Origin: Candidatus Obscuribacterales bacterium | GTDB lineage: Bacteria; Cyanobacteriota; Vampirovibrionia; Obscuribacterales; Obscuribacteraceae | DNA: 64,000 bases | Assembly (NCBI GenBank): GCA_019750335.1 | Contig: JAIEOQ010000003.1 | Location: 124,001 to 188,000 of the forward strand | Reading direction: 5' to 3' | Shown: piece after piece, positions 24,610 to 33,589 of the stretch | Position numbering within the stretch: position 1 is the first letter of the stretch | Layout of the letters: each line of letters opens with the position of its first letter | Program-made: the position numbers and the translations under genes | The notes under the pieces: generated by a model | Told to the model about the DNA's origin: nothing | Database searches by the model: none | What the model saw: the letters and a program-made list of their open reading frames with translations, nothing else

Positions 24610-25236
24610 ATGCGCTTTGCCAAAAATCTTTTTGTTTTCGGGTTTGCATTATTGACCTTCTTTTGTTCAAGCAAAGCTGAGGAAGAGCCGGGTTGGGAGT
24701 GTTATCAAAAAAGTCGTTTGGCACAAGTTTGTGTTGAGAAGAAGCTTTATAAAACAGGCAAAGGTGATCGCTTCTTTGTCCAGGTTTGCATCACAAACCA
24801 TAACGATCAACCAATCGGTATAAAAGGCGGAGAACATAGCGAAGGACGCTATTTTTATCCGCGCAGTTGGACTGTGGTTGCTGATCCAAAAGATCCCAAT
24901 GCCGCTATAAACGGAATAAGGATCGAGCCGCCGAAAGCTGATAAACAAAGAGACAAGATGCTGCTAGCGGATTTTAAGGATGGTAAGTTGCAAATGATTG
25001 CTCCGCACAAAAGCTTCATTTATTACACTGACTTTAACAACAATACGCTAAAAGATGTGGCAAAAGAGTGTGCAGGAACGGGCTTTATGCAAGTAATTAT
25101 GGAAAGCTACTGTTTTGCTACTGACGGTAAAAAATGCGAAATAGTGTTTCCGATGACTATTATTCCAATAAAATTGCCGACAAGCGTTTATTCGATTCCA
25201 GCTCATTCCAAGCTGCTGACCAGCGGAGGCTATTAA
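24610..25236 (+). CDS. Secreted hypothetical protein
   Basis: A 208-residue protein with a signal peptide (FAKNLFVFGFALLTFFCSSKAE) and no recognised family. The mature part holds five cysteines, including the widely spaced C41, C58 and C137 region, and reads like an all-beta domain, for example GKGDRFFVQVCITNHNDQPIGI, which resembles an immunoglobulin-like or 'intracellular/periplasmic interaction' strand pattern. It starts 13 bases after the glyoxalase-fold gene (RBS AGGAG) and is likely in the same transcript. Periplasmic location is inferred. Confidence 0.65.
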   Translation: MRFAKNLFVFGFALLTFFCSSKAEEEPGWECYQKSRLAQVCVEKKLYKTGKGDRFFVQVCITNHNDQPIGIKGGEHSEGRYFYPRSWTVVADPKDPNAAINGIRIEPPKADKQRDKMLLADFKDGKLQMIAPHKSFIYYTDFNNNTLKDVAKECAGTGFMQVIMESYCFATDGKKCEIVFPMTIIPIKLPTSVYSIPAHSKLLTSGGY

Positions 25237-25244
25237 TCGCAGTT

Positions 25245-25514
25245 ATGACACATGCTCAAACGTGTCCATGGTTAATTGTGATAGCGTTACTGGTCGTTTA
25301 TATTGTCTGTCGCAAAAAAAATGTACGACCTCCGGGGCATCCATGGTCCGGCATTTGTTTTTTACTTCTTGCTTTAGACCAATTTTCTTCTATCTATAGA
25401 TCGCCTTATAGTAATTTTTGTAAGATGGCAATAACTCTTGCTGCTGAAATAACAGTGCTCTGGTGGGTAGTTGCCGCCGTACTCAGATTGCGCAAAGTAA
25501 GTGAAAAGCGGTAA
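25245..25514 (+). CDS. Small membrane protein, hypothetical
   Basis: About 89 residues with a first transmembrane helix near the N-terminus (CPWLIVIALLVVYIVC), a second weaker hydrophobic stretch (WSGICFLLLALDQFSS) and a third at the end (ITLAAEITVLWWVVAAVLRL). No homologous family comes to mind. The frame is open from 25134, but ATG 25245 avoids overlapping the preceding gene. There is no strong ribosome-binding site, so the start is uncertain. It ends six bases before tex. Confidence 0.5.
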   Translation: MTHAQTCPWLIVIALLVVYIVCRKKNVRPPGHPWSGICFLLLALDQFSSIYRSPYSNFCKMAITLAAEITVLWWVVAAVLRLRKVSEKR

Positions 25515-25519
25515 ACATA

Positions 25520-27670
25520 ATGATAGATAATTTGTTAGCAAAAGTAGCCCAGGAGATGCAATTGACTTTACGTCAAGTGCAAGCAACTCATTCATTGTTT
25601 GAAGAAGGAGCGACAGTTCCGTTTATTGCACGTTATCGCAAAGAAGCAACAGGCTCTCTTGATGAGGTTGCCATTGCCGGTATCCGTGATCGTGTTGCGG
25701 CACTGACCGAGCTTGAGAAACGACGTGAAGCAATCATCAAATCATTGCAAGAGCGTTCGCTTTTAACTGAGCAACTTGAAAAGAAAGTCAGCCAAGCTGA
25801 AACTTTGAATGTTCTGGAAGACATCTATCTGCCTTATAGGCCAAAACGTAAAACACGTGCTTCCCAGGCTAAAGAAAAAGGTCTTGAACCTTTAGCAAAA
25901 AAGATTTTTGCTTTTGAATCAAGCAACCCACAAGCTGATGCCGAGGCTTATATCAATAAAGACAAAGGTGTAGAGACGGCTGCCGATGCCCTGTCCGGTG
26001 CCCGAGACATTATTGCTGAATGGCTTAGTGAAGATGCTGAGCTGCGTGCCCAAGCACGAAATTATTGGACTAAAAAAAGCTGGATTATGTCCAAGGTTGT
26101 TTCCGGCAAAGAGGAAGAAGGAGCTAAGTACAAAGATTATTTTGATTGGGAAGAAGAGCTCGAATTAGCGCCTTCCCATCGAGTACTGGCGATCTTCCGT
26201 GGTGAGAACGAAGGCTTTCTTAAAGTAGAGCTGGCGCCAGAATCTGAAGAGATGATCGAGCGTATAGAAGGACGTTTTATAAAAAACAAAGGACCGGCTG
26301 GCGAGCACATGAAGCTGGCAATTCATGATGCTTATAAGCGACTTTTGGCGCCATCTATGGAAACTGAGATGCGTAAGGCAGCTAAAGTTAAAGCCGATAC
26401 TGAAGCGATTAGAGTTTTTACGGATAACTTAAGACAGCTGCTTCTGGCGCCGCCGCTGGGTCAAAAAAGAGTATTGGCTATAGACCCTGGTTTTAGAACC
26501 GGCTGCAAGGTTGTTTGTCTGGATGAGCAAGGTAAGCTGTTGCACCATGATGTTATCCATCCGCATACCGGGGCCGGCGGTGAAGCCGAAGCACAAAAAA
26601 AAGTTATATCATTGTGCCGCGACTTCAAAATTGATGCCATTGCAATCGGCAATGGTACGGCCGGCAGAGAAACCGAATCGTTTATCCGCAAGCTTGATTT
26701 TAAGAGTATTGGCAAAGACAAGTTGCCTGTGATTATGGTCAATGAAAGCGGCGCTTCAATTTATTCAGCTTCAGAGGTGGCGAGGCAGGAATTTCCGGAT
26801 CATGATGTAACTGTACGAGGCAGTGTTTCAATCGGCAGACGTTTAATGGATCCATTGGCTGAGCTGGTAAAAATTGATGCTAAATCAATCGGTGTTGGGC
26901 AGTATCAGCATGATGTGGATCAATCAGCATTAAAAAGCAGTCTTGATGATGTTGTGGTTAGTTGTGTCAACAGTGTCGGTGTTGAGCTGAATACGGCAAG
27001 TAAGGAGCTTCTTTCTTACGTATCCGGGCTAGGTCCGCAGCTTGCCGGCAATATAATTCAGTATCGCAATGAGAATGGTGGATTCAAAAAAAGAGAGCAG
27101 TTGAAAAAAGTGCCGCGTCTGGGGGCGAAAGCTTACGAACAGGCTGCTGGCTTTTTACGAATAAGAGATGCTCAAAATCCGCTTGATGCAAGTGCCGTAC
27201 ATCCGGAAAGCTATTCATTAGTGGATCGGATTGCTAAAGATCTAGGCTGTACTGTGCGCGATCTGATGAATGACGATGGTTTGCGTAAAAAAATTGACTT
27301 GCGAAATTATGTTAGCGATTCAGTTGGTTTGCCGACTTTGAACGATATTTTTACTGAGCTGACTAAGCCTGGGCGTGATCCGCGCGAGCATCTTGACCCG
27401 GTGCAATTTTCGGAAGCGATAACCAAGCCGGAAGATTTAAAACCAGGCATGGTACTGCAAGGTGTTGTCACCAATGTCACTGCTTTTGGTGCTTTTGTCG
27501 ATGTCGGCGTGCATCAAGATGGCCTAGTGCATATTAGCGAACTGGCCGACCGCTTTATAAAAGCGCCGGCTGAAGTTGTCAAAGTGCAGCAGAAAGTCAC
27601 TGTCACCGTGCTTGAGGTTGACCTTGCCCGGCGTCGCATTTCATTATCAATGAAGGCAGCTAAAAAATAG
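25520..27670 (+). CDS. tex: Tex family RNA-binding transcription accessory protein
   Basis: A 716-residue cytoplasmic nucleic-acid-binding protein of the Tex/Spt6-like family, implicated in transcription and RNA handling. Domain order is canonical: N-terminal helical Tex core with ATVPFIARYRKEATG near residue 30, YqgF/RuvC-like domain (VLAIDPGFRTGCKVVCLD, about 320-440), helix-hairpin-helix region (about 485-555, VGVELNTASKELLSYVSGLG) and a C-terminal S1 RNA-binding domain (about 635-712, GMVLQGVVTNVTAFGAFVDVG). All regions look intact and length is normal. The stop codon lies within a long hairpin shared with the convergent gene. Confidence 0.97.
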   Translation: MIDNLLAKVAQEMQLTLRQVQATHSLFEEGATVPFIARYRKEATGSLDEVAIAGIRDRVAALTELEKRREAIIKSLQERSLLTEQLEKKVSQAETLNVLEDIYLPYRPKRKTRASQAKEKGLEPLAKKIFAFESSNPQADAEAYINKDKGVETAADALSGARDIIAEWLSEDAELRAQARNYWTKKSWIMSKVVSGKEEEGAKYKDYFDWEEELELAPSHRVLAIFRGENEGFLKVELAPESEEMIERIEGRFIKNKGPAGEHMKLAIHDAYKRLLAPSMETEMRKAAKVKADTEAIRVFTDNLRQLLLAPPLGQKRVLAIDPGFRTGCKVVCLDEQGKLLHHDVIHPHTGAGGEAEAQKKVISLCRDFKIDAIAIGNGTAGRETESFIRKLDFKSIGKDKLPVIMVNESGASIYSASEVARQEFPDHDVTVRGSVSIGRRLMDPLAELVKIDAKSIGVGQYQHDVDQSALKSSLDDVVVSCVNSVGVELNTASKELLSYVSGLGPQLAGNIIQYRNENGGFKKREQLKKVPRLGAKAYEQAAGFLRIRDAQNPLDASAVHPESYSLVDRIAKDLGCTVRDLMNDDGLRKKIDLRNYVSDSVGLPTLNDIFTELTKPGRDPREHLDPVQFSEAITKPEDLKPGMVLQGVVTNVTAFGAFVDVGVHQDGLVHISELADRFIKAPAEVVKVQQKVTVTVLEVDLARRRISLSMKAAKK

Positions 27671-27683
27671 CCGCCTTCATTGA
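27647..27683. terminator. Hairpin embracing the tex stop codon (possible bidirectional terminator)
   Basis: A perfect 11-bp stem TCAATGAAGGC (27647-27657) / GCCTTCATTGA (27673-27683) continues, after one A/C mismatch, with GCTA/TAGC around an A5 loop. The tex TAG is in the upper stem. No long T-run follows on either side. Placed between convergent genes it could stop both transcripts, but the missing T-tract makes processing or mRNA 3'-end protection an alternative. Confidence 0.55.
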
Positions 27684-27687
27684 AATA

Positions 27688-28041
27688 TTAGTTGTCGTTA
27701 GCGTGTGGACGATAGTCAAGAATAAGCTGTTTGCATATTCTCAATCGATCGGCGTCACTTTTGTCGGCAGTGGTATGAACGAAGACATATAAGTCCTCGA
27801 TTGTTCCACCAGTGCTCGACCAGCTTTCAAGGACCTTTTGATTTAGTCCTGAAGCTTCTTGCGCTAGATCGGCAGCATCACCGAAATAAAACACAGTGTG
27901 TTCTTTCGGTCTGTCTTCCGGTTCTTTTTTATATGTGATTGCGTATACAGCAGGCAAAGCTGGGGGCACCCAACTTTTTAACGCGCCGCTTGAGACGAAT
28001 CGATAACGGTCTCTTCTGCCCCAAGAAACGGTGGTCGCCAT
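27688..28041 (-). CDS. Hypothetical protein, possible GIY-YIG-like fold
   Basis: A 117-residue cytoplasmic protein without signal or membrane segment. The central part, PAVYAITYKKEPEDR followed by HTVFYFGDAADLAQ, has the look of a degenerate GIY-YIG strand pair (short beta strand, loop, beta strand ending YFGDA), but catalytic residues cannot be assigned with confidence. The C-terminus ends YRPHANDN. It converges on tex with 17 bases between stops, and its start is 33 bases downstream of the RRM gene stop on the same strand, so the two may share a transcript. Confidence 0.55.
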   Translation of the reverse strand: MATTVSWGRRDRYRFVSSGALKSWVPPALPAVYAITYKKEPEDRPKEHTVFYFGDAADLAQEASGLNQKVLESWSSTGGTIEDLYVFVHTTADKSDADRLRICKQLILDYRPHANDN

Positions 28042-28074
28042 GGGTTATTCCTGTTGTTATACGGTCAGAGAAGT

Positions 28075-28356
28075 TTAGTAGCGATTACGACCGCCGCCTG
28101 CGCCTTTCGGCTTTGGCTGCGAAATGGCTACTGAAATTTGGCGATTCTCCAAGGTATGTCCATTCAATCCTTGAATAGCTGCTTCAGCCTGCTCTTGTGT
28201 TTGCATTTCAACGAAAGCAAAGCCGCGCGATCTGCCTGTATCGCGGTCTTTTGCGATACTGCAGGATACGACTTCACCGTATTGGGAGAATAAATCACCC
28301 AAGCTGTGGTCGGTGACGCCGTAGGAGAGATTGCCGATAAATAGTTTGTTGTTCAT
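28075..28356 (-). CDS. Small RRM-domain RNA-binding protein (cyanobacterial Rbp-like)
   Basis: A 93-residue single RNA recognition motif followed by a short glycine-rich tail (GAGGGRNRY). RNP2 is LFIGNLSY (5-12) and RNP1 is RGFAFVEM (44-51); both aromatic RNA-stacking positions are present. Such small Rbp proteins are abundant in cyanobacteria and their relatives and bind mRNAs, sometimes in cold response. The ATG is certain from the family start MNNKLFIGNL. It is one of the clues for cyanobacterial-lineage affiliation. Confidence 0.93.
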   Translation of the reverse strand: MNNKLFIGNLSYGVTDHSLGDLFSQYGEVVSCSIAKDRDTGRSRGFAFVEMQTQEQAEAAIQGLNGHTLENRQISVAISQPKPKGAGGGRNRY

Positions 28357-28497
28357 AGTCCGTCTCGAAAATTTCAGTAACCAATATTGTCATTATCTAG
28401 TATTTTGGGCTTCAATGGATCAAATTGTGCAGATACATTAGCGCTTTTCTAAGGTCTTGTTTGCTGCGGACCATTTGTCAATTTGTGGAACAAGAGT

Positions 28498-31005
28498 ATG
28501 GGTGGCATTATTTGGAGAAGGCAAGTGCAGGCAAAAGAAGTAACAATTGAGGACGATCGGACCGGTTTAAGCGTAGAAACTTTAAGAAGGGCGATTCTCG
28601 ATAACCTGTACTACATCCAGGGCAAATTTCCGGCAATTGCCACAAAGCATGATATGTACATGGCTGTGGCTTACACGGTTCGTGATCGACTGGTTCGCAA
28701 GTGGATAAATACTGTCGAAACGGACATGCTGAAGGATGTTCGGGTAGTTTGTTACTTATCTGCCGAGTTTTTAATCGGACCGCAATTAGCAAATAACCTT
28801 GTCAGTATGGGATTGCTTCAAAATATTCGTGAAGCTGTTGCTTCTTTAGGGCAAGATCTCGATGAATTAATTGATCTTGAGGAAGAACCGGGGTTGGGCA
28901 ACGGGGGGCTTGGTCGTCTTGCCGCTTGTTATCTTGATTCGTTGGCAACTTTGGATATTCCTTCAATCGGCTACGGCTTACGCTATGAATTCGGTATCTT
29001 CGACCAAGAGATTCGCGATGGTTGGCAGGTAGAAAAAACCGATAAATGGTTGCGTCTGGGCTATCCCTGGGAGATTGCCCGGCGTGAAGCAGCTGTGACC
29101 GTGCAAATTGGTGGGCATACCGAATCCTATATAGATGAAGATGGTTCTTATCGTGTGCGCTGGGTGCCGGCACGGTACATAAACGGTGTACCTTACGATA
29201 CGCCGGTAGTTGGTTACAACACCAATACGGCAAATACTTTGCGTTTATGGTGTGCTGAGGCGCCTGAATCTTTCAACTTTCATGCTTTTGATTCGGGAGA
29301 CTATATCGGTGCTGTTTCGGATAAAGTCTTTTCGGAGAATATTTCTAAAGTTCTTTATCCAAACGACAATACTTTGCAAGGAAAGCAGTTGCGGCTTGAA
29401 CAGCAATATTTCTTTGTTGCTTGTTCATTGCAGGATATTATTCGTCTTCATTTTAGAGAAGGCGATACCCTGGATAATTTGCACGAAAAATTCAGCTTGC
29501 AGCTGAATGATACGCATCCTTCGGTTGCTGTAGCTGAGCTGATGCGTCTTCTTGTTGACGAATACAAAATGGACTGGGATAAAGCCTGGTCGATTACCAG
29601 TAAAACTTTTGCTTATACCAACCATACTTTGTTGCCTGAGGCTCTTGAGAAATGGCCTGTTGATCTGTTTAAGAGCATTTTGCCGCGGCATATGGAGATT
29701 ATTTATGAAATCAACAAACGTTTTCTGGAAGATGTGAAAAAACGTTTTCCCGATGATCCGGCTTTGTTGTCGCGTTTGTCGTTGATTGATGAGAGCGGAC
29801 CACGGTATGTTCGTATGGCGCATCTAGCCTGTGTCGGCAGTTATGCAGTAAATGGGGTGGCCGCTCTTCATAGTGAACTCTTAAAAACAAGCTTGCTTTC
29901 TGACTTTAACAAAATCTGGCCAGGCAAAATAATCAATGTGACAAACGGCGTAACGCCTAGACGCTTTATGGTTGTAAGCAATCCTGAGCTCAGCGATCTT
30001 ATTACTGAAAAAATCGGCAACGGTTGGATTAGTGATCTGTCTCAGTTGCACCAGCTGGAAAGTTTTATTGAAGATAAAGAGTTTATTTCAGCTTGGCAAA
30101 AAATAAAACTCGATGAAAAAACACGTTTGGCGGCACATATCCACAAAGCAACGGGAATTGGTGTTGATCCGACTTCTTTATTTGATATTCAATCTAAACG
30201 TATACATGAATATAAGCGCCAGCATTTGAATGTGCTGCACATTATTTCGCTATACAACAAAATCAAAAAGAATCCCAAACAAAAAATTACGCCGCGTACT
30301 TTTATATTTGCCGGTAAAGCGGCGCCAGGCTATTTTATGGCTAAGCTTATTATCAAACTGATTAATTCAGTTGCAGCTGTAGTTAATGACGATCATGATG
30401 TTGCCGGACGGATCAAAGTTGTTTTCGTACCTGACTTTAATGTGCGCTTAGGGCAACGTATTTATCCGGCAGCCGATCTGTCTGAGCAAATTTCCACTGC
30501 CGGTAAAGAAGCTTCCGGAACAGGCAATATGAAATTTGCCTTGAACGGTTCTTTAACTATCGGTACTTTGGACGGCGCTAACGTTGAAATGCTTGAGGAG
30601 ATTGGTGCCGACGATTTCTTTTTGTTCGGCTTGACCGTTGAGCAAGTGACCGCACTTAAAAAATCAGGTTATAAACCGTACGATTATTATGCAGCTAACG
30701 CTGATCTGAAAGAAGCTGTGGATTTGATTGCCAACGGTCATTTTTCGCCTGAAGATCACGACCTCTTTGCTCCTTTGATCGATTCATTGATGCAGCATGA
30801 CGAATATCTGCTTTTTGCTGATTTTGCTGCTTATGCTGCTTGCCAGGAAAAGGCAGCTAAAGCTTATTTGGATGAAAAAAACTGGGCAAAAATGAGCGTG
30901 CGCAATGTTGCGCGTATGGGTAAGTTCTCTTCGGACCGCTCAATTCGCGAATATTGCAACTTGATTTGGCATGCCGACCCGGTTGGTATTTCACTTGTTG
31001 ATTAA
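28498..31005 (+). CDS. glgP: Glycogen/starch phosphorylase
   Basis: PLP-dependent enzyme releasing glucose-1-phosphate from glycogen, about 835 residues, full length. Hallmarks include YLSAEFLIG, EEEPGLGNGGLGRLAACYLDSLATL near the N-terminal third, QLNDTHP, VTNGVTPRRF and the PLP-lysine motif EASGTGNMKFALNGSLTIG followed by DGANVEM. The start is uncertain: ATG 28498 is used, while a TTG at 28483 and later in-frame codons are possible and no strong ribosome-binding site is seen. The stop overlaps that of the convergent glycerophosphodiesterase gene by four bases (TTAA). No other glycogen gene is adjacent. Confidence 0.96.
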   Translation: MGGIIWRRQVQAKEVTIEDDRTGLSVETLRRAILDNLYYIQGKFPAIATKHDMYMAVAYTVRDRLVRKWINTVETDMLKDVRVVCYLSAEFLIGPQLANNLVSMGLLQNIREAVASLGQDLDELIDLEEEPGLGNGGLGRLAACYLDSLATLDIPSIGYGLRYEFGIFDQEIRDGWQVEKTDKWLRLGYPWEIARREAAVTVQIGGHTESYIDEDGSYRVRWVPARYINGVPYDTPVVGYNTNTANTLRLWCAEAPESFNFHAFDSGDYIGAVSDKVFSENISKVLYPNDNTLQGKQLRLEQQYFFVACSLQDIIRLHFREGDTLDNLHEKFSLQLNDTHPSVAVAELMRLLVDEYKMDWDKAWSITSKTFAYTNHTLLPEALEKWPVDLFKSILPRHMEIIYEINKRFLEDVKKRFPDDPALLSRLSLIDESGPRYVRMAHLACVGSYAVNGVAALHSELLKTSLLSDFNKIWPGKIINVTNGVTPRRFMVVSNPELSDLITEKIGNGWISDLSQLHQLESFIEDKEFISAWQKIKLDEKTRLAAHIHKATGIGVDPTSLFDIQSKRIHEYKRQHLNVLHIISLYNKIKKNPKQKITPRTFIFAGKAAPGYFMAKLIIKLINSVAAVVNDDHDVAGRIKVVFVPDFNVRLGQRIYPAADLSEQISTAGKEASGTGNMKFALNGSLTIGTLDGANVEMLEEIGADDFFLFGLTVEQVTALKKSGYKPYDYYAANADLKEAVDLIANGHFSPEDHDLFAPLIDSLMQHDEYLLFADFAAYAACQEKAAKAYLDEKNWAKMSVRNVARMGKFSSDRSIREYCNLIWHADPVGISLVD

Positions 31006-31820
31006 TTGCTTGGCTGGCTTTTGTAGAATTCCATTAGGCCGACCGGATCGTCGGTAATGATACTTTCTACTTTCATATCTTGCATGGCGCGCCATTGCTT
31101 TGGATCGTTTACTGTCCAAACATTTACTTCAAGCGGTACAGTGTGAGCCAGCTCTACTGAGTCGGTACGCAATTCGCCAAAATAAGGATTCCAGGCTGTT
31201 GCGCCTACTTTCTTTGCGTAACCAGGCAAATCCACGAACAAGCATTCACTTAAAAAAGCCAGTTTGTATGAGGGTGCTTTTTGATGTATGCGTTGCAATA
31301 TTTCATGGTCAAAAGAGCTGATGATGATCTTTTCCGGATATTTATAAGAGCGCAAAAGTTTGAGCAAGCAGTCTTCCAATCCGGCGTAAGCAATTGGCGC
31401 GTTTTTTATTTCAATGTTGAGAACAAGCTTGCCGTCAATTAAAGTCAGTACTTCGGCAAGAGTAGGTAAGCGCTCTTCGTTGAACTCTTTGGCATACCAG
31501 GCACCGGCAGAAAGCTTTTTCAGCTCGGTCAGAGTTTTGTCTTTAACAAATCCTTGACCGTTTGTAGTGCGTTCGAGAGTTTCATCGTGAATAACTACTA
31601 ATTCACCGCTTTTGCAGCGATGAATATCAAGTTCGATACCGTAACAGCCGGCAGCAATACTTTTGCGGAAAGCGGTCATGGTATTCTCCGGCGCCCATTT
31701 TCGACCGCCGCGATGAGCAACTATATTTGGTTGATGAATGCCATTCTCTGCTGCATAACTAGGCAAAGAAAAACAGGCGATGCAAGCAAGCAGCACGCCG
31801 AGCTGGCTTTTGCCGATCAT
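31002..31820 (-). CDS. Secreted glycerophosphodiester phosphodiesterase
   Basis: A 272-residue GDPD-family enzyme that hydrolyses glycerophosphodiesters to glycerol-3-phosphate and an alcohol. A signal peptide (LGVLLACIACFSLPSYA) places it in the periplasm. The TIM-barrel catalytic motifs are intact: IVAHRGGRKWAPENTMTAF with both catalytic His (this one and VVIHDETLERTTNG) and the metal-binding ELDIH. The C-terminal strand motif VNVWTVND is typical. It follows a secreted hypothetical gene by four bases on the same strand, suggesting co-transcription, and may supply phosphate and glycerol from phospholipid debris. Confidence 0.95.
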   Translation of the reverse strand: MIGKSQLGVLLACIACFSLPSYAAENGIHQPNIVAHRGGRKWAPENTMTAFRKSIAAGCYGIELDIHRCKSGELVVIHDETLERTTNGQGFVKDKTLTELKKLSAGAWYAKEFNEERLPTLAEVLTLIDGKLVLNIEIKNAPIAYAGLEDCLLKLLRSYKYPEKIIISSFDHEILQRIHQKAPSYKLAFLSECLFVDLPGYAKKVGATAWNPYFGELRTDSVELAHTVPLEVNVWTVNDPKQWRAMQDMKVESIITDDPVGLMEFYKSQPSN

Positions 31821-31824
31821 CGAT

Positions 31825-32259
31825 TTACATGTCTCCTAGACTGAATGAATCTTTGCTGAAAGGTTCGTCGCTATTTACCCAGGCGTTCTTAACACCATGA
31901 AGTACTCCACCGGCTGTACCGCTTACGCAACCGAAAGGCACGGTTAAAATGCCGGCTGGCACCATTAAGAACCAGTTGTTGGTATCGCCGAGTAAATCTT
32001 TTGTACCTTCAGCAATTTCATCGCCGGTTTTTCTGACGATTGCTACCGGTACGCCGAAAGTTACGCCGGTAAGAAAAGAAGCAACTCTTGTCGGTAAACC
32101 AGTCGAACTGCCTGCTTTGGTTGAGCTCGGTTTTGTGGACTCCGGAGCTTTGGTTTCCGGTGTCGCCGCTGCGGAATCAGCAGCTAAGCAGGGAGAAAGA
32201 GCGAAAGCGGATACGGTCATCGCTAATATTGCTGCAGAAATGGTTTTCGTCATATTCAT
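31825..32259 (-). CDS. Secreted hypothetical protein with glycine-rich hydrophobic segments
   Basis: A 144-residue protein with a Sec signal (ISAAILAMTVSAFALSPCLAAD), then a low-complexity T/P/K/S linker (about 28-55). The rest is hydrophobic and glycine-rich (VASFLTGVTFGVPVAIVRKTGDE and FLMVPAGILTVPFGCVSGTAGGVLHG), which could insert into or lie against a membrane. No family is recognised. It sits four bases upstream of the secreted GDPD gene and is likely co-transcribed. Confidence 0.65.
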   Translation of the reverse strand: MNMTKTISAAILAMTVSAFALSPCLAADSAAATPETKAPESTKPSSTKAGSSTGLPTRVASFLTGVTFGVPVAIVRKTGDEIAEGTKDLLGDTNNWFLMVPAGILTVPFGCVSGTAGGVLHGVKNAWVNSDEPFSKDSFSLGDM

Positions 32260-32360
32260 CCTTGCTTCTGTCTAGATTCCAAAACGTTCCGGTCAGGCTC
32301 CAATTATCCCCCTATGACAACTGGATCATGCAGCAAAGTTACCGCCTTATTAATGTCACC

Positions 32361-32388
32361 TTGACTGCCTTGTGCCTTGGACTATAGG
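32361..32388 (+). promoter_or_regulatory. Candidate promoter of the Rieske oxygenase gene
   Basis: TTGACT (32361-32366), a 16-base spacer and TATAGG (32383-32388) lie 70 bases before the Rieske gene start. Both boxes are close to the sigma-70 consensus and the spacing is just short of optimal. Confidence 0.4.
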
Positions 32389-32458
32389 ATGTGAGGTTGA
32401 ATCCCGATTTTGCTCTAGTCGATGAGCTAGACTTAATCATTTTGAGGTATGGTAGTCG

Positions 32459-33589
32459 ATGAGTACAAGTTTCACGGACAAGCAAAAATTAGACAACGAT
32501 GTCAATGAAGTTGCTCCGCTCGAGTCCGTGAATCCGCAAAGCGCCGGTGGTATTGGCAGTTGGTTCCTGCGCGATATGTGGTATTTCGCTCTGCCTTCAT
32601 CAGCTTTGAAAAAAGGCAAGATGGTGCCTAAAACCATGTTGAATGAGCCGATTCTGCTTGGGCGAGACCAAGCAGGCAAAGCTTTTGCCATGCGCGATAT
32701 TTGTCCGCACCAAGCTGTTCCATTAAGCGACGGTGTTTTTGACGGCAAAGAAATCATGTGCTGTTTTCATGGTTGGCGTTTTGACACCAGCGGTACTTGC
32801 ACTGCTATCCCTTCTCTTGTTGACGAGCAAGAATTTCCTGTGTGCAAAGTAAAAACCAAATCTTATCCGGTGCGTGAAGTGCATGGAACTATATGGGTTT
32901 ATTTCGGTGATGAAAGCGAATCTTTACTGCCGGTTCCGGAAGCCCCAGGGTTAGGTGAAAGTTTATACGAACATACGACTAATAATTTGAGCGTACCGAT
33001 TCATATTGATTACGCCGCATTGGCACTGATTGATCCGGCTCATGTTCCTTATGTGCATAAGTCCTGGTGGTGGCGTTCGGCTAAAGCTTTAAAAGCAAAA
33101 CAAAAACATTATGTGCCTTCAGCCAACGGCTGGACCATGGTTAAGCACCAACCGGCCAAACATTCGATCATTTTCAAATTATTCGGACAGTTTATTGAAA
33201 CTGAAATCAGTTTCTGTTTGCCTGGTTGTCGGCGCGAATATATTACTTTTTGCGGGCGCACTATTCTTTCCGGTATCAGCACCCTTACACCGATTGATGA
33301 TACTCATACTGAGCTCAATCACACTACTTATTGGATGCTTCCAGGCACGTCTTTTGTAACGCCTGTAATCCGTTATTTTGTCAATGAGTTTCTGGGTCAG
33401 GATGTTGATATTGCTAAAAAGCAAGCAACACGACTTTCTTACAAACCGAAACTGATTCCGACAATTAAAGATGCCGGAACACCTGGGGCTTGGTATTTGC
33501 TTCTGAAAAAAGAATGGCACGACTCACGCAAAGAAAAGCGTTCTTTTGCCAATCCTGTGCCAGATAGTATTTTACGCTGGCGTAGCTGA
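32459..33589 (+). CDS. Rieske non-haem iron oxygenase, alpha-subunit type
   Basis: A 376-residue Rieske oxygenase. The [2Fe-2S] motif is CPHQ...CCFHGW (two Cys, two His; about residues 82-104). The mononuclear iron site fits DPAHVPYVHKSWWW (about 181-194), giving the usual Asp/His-x4-His set. C-terminal hydrophobicity is modest. It resembles the chlorophyllide-a-oxygenase/pheophorbide-a-oxygenase branch of single-component alpha subunits, which act on large hydrophobic substrates, but the substrate here is unknown and no reductase gene is adjacent. Its 3' end overlaps the convergent kinase gene by 18 bases. Confidence 0.92.
   Translation: MSTSFTDKQKLDNDVNEVAPLESVNPQSAGGIGSWFLRDMWYFALPSSALKKGKMVPKTMLNEPILLGRDQAGKAFAMRDICPHQAVPLSDGVFDGKEIMCCFHGWRFDTSGTCTAIPSLVDEQEFPVCKVKTKSYPVREVHGTIWVYFGDESESLLPVPEAPGLGESLYEHTTNNLSVPIHIDYAALALIDPAHVPYVHKSWWWRSAKALKAKQKHYVPSANGWTMVKHQPAKHSIIFKLFGQFIETEISFCLPGCRREYITFCGRTILSGISTLTPIDDTHTELNHTTYWMLPGTSFVTPVIRYFVNEFLGQDVDIAKKQATRLSYKPKLIPTIKDAGTPGAWYLLLKKEWHDSRKEKRSFANPVPDSILRWRS

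Noticed and set aside
28498-31005. A glycogen operon around the phosphorylase
   Set aside because: Neighbours are an RRM protein and a phosphodiesterase; no synthase, branching or debranching gene is present.
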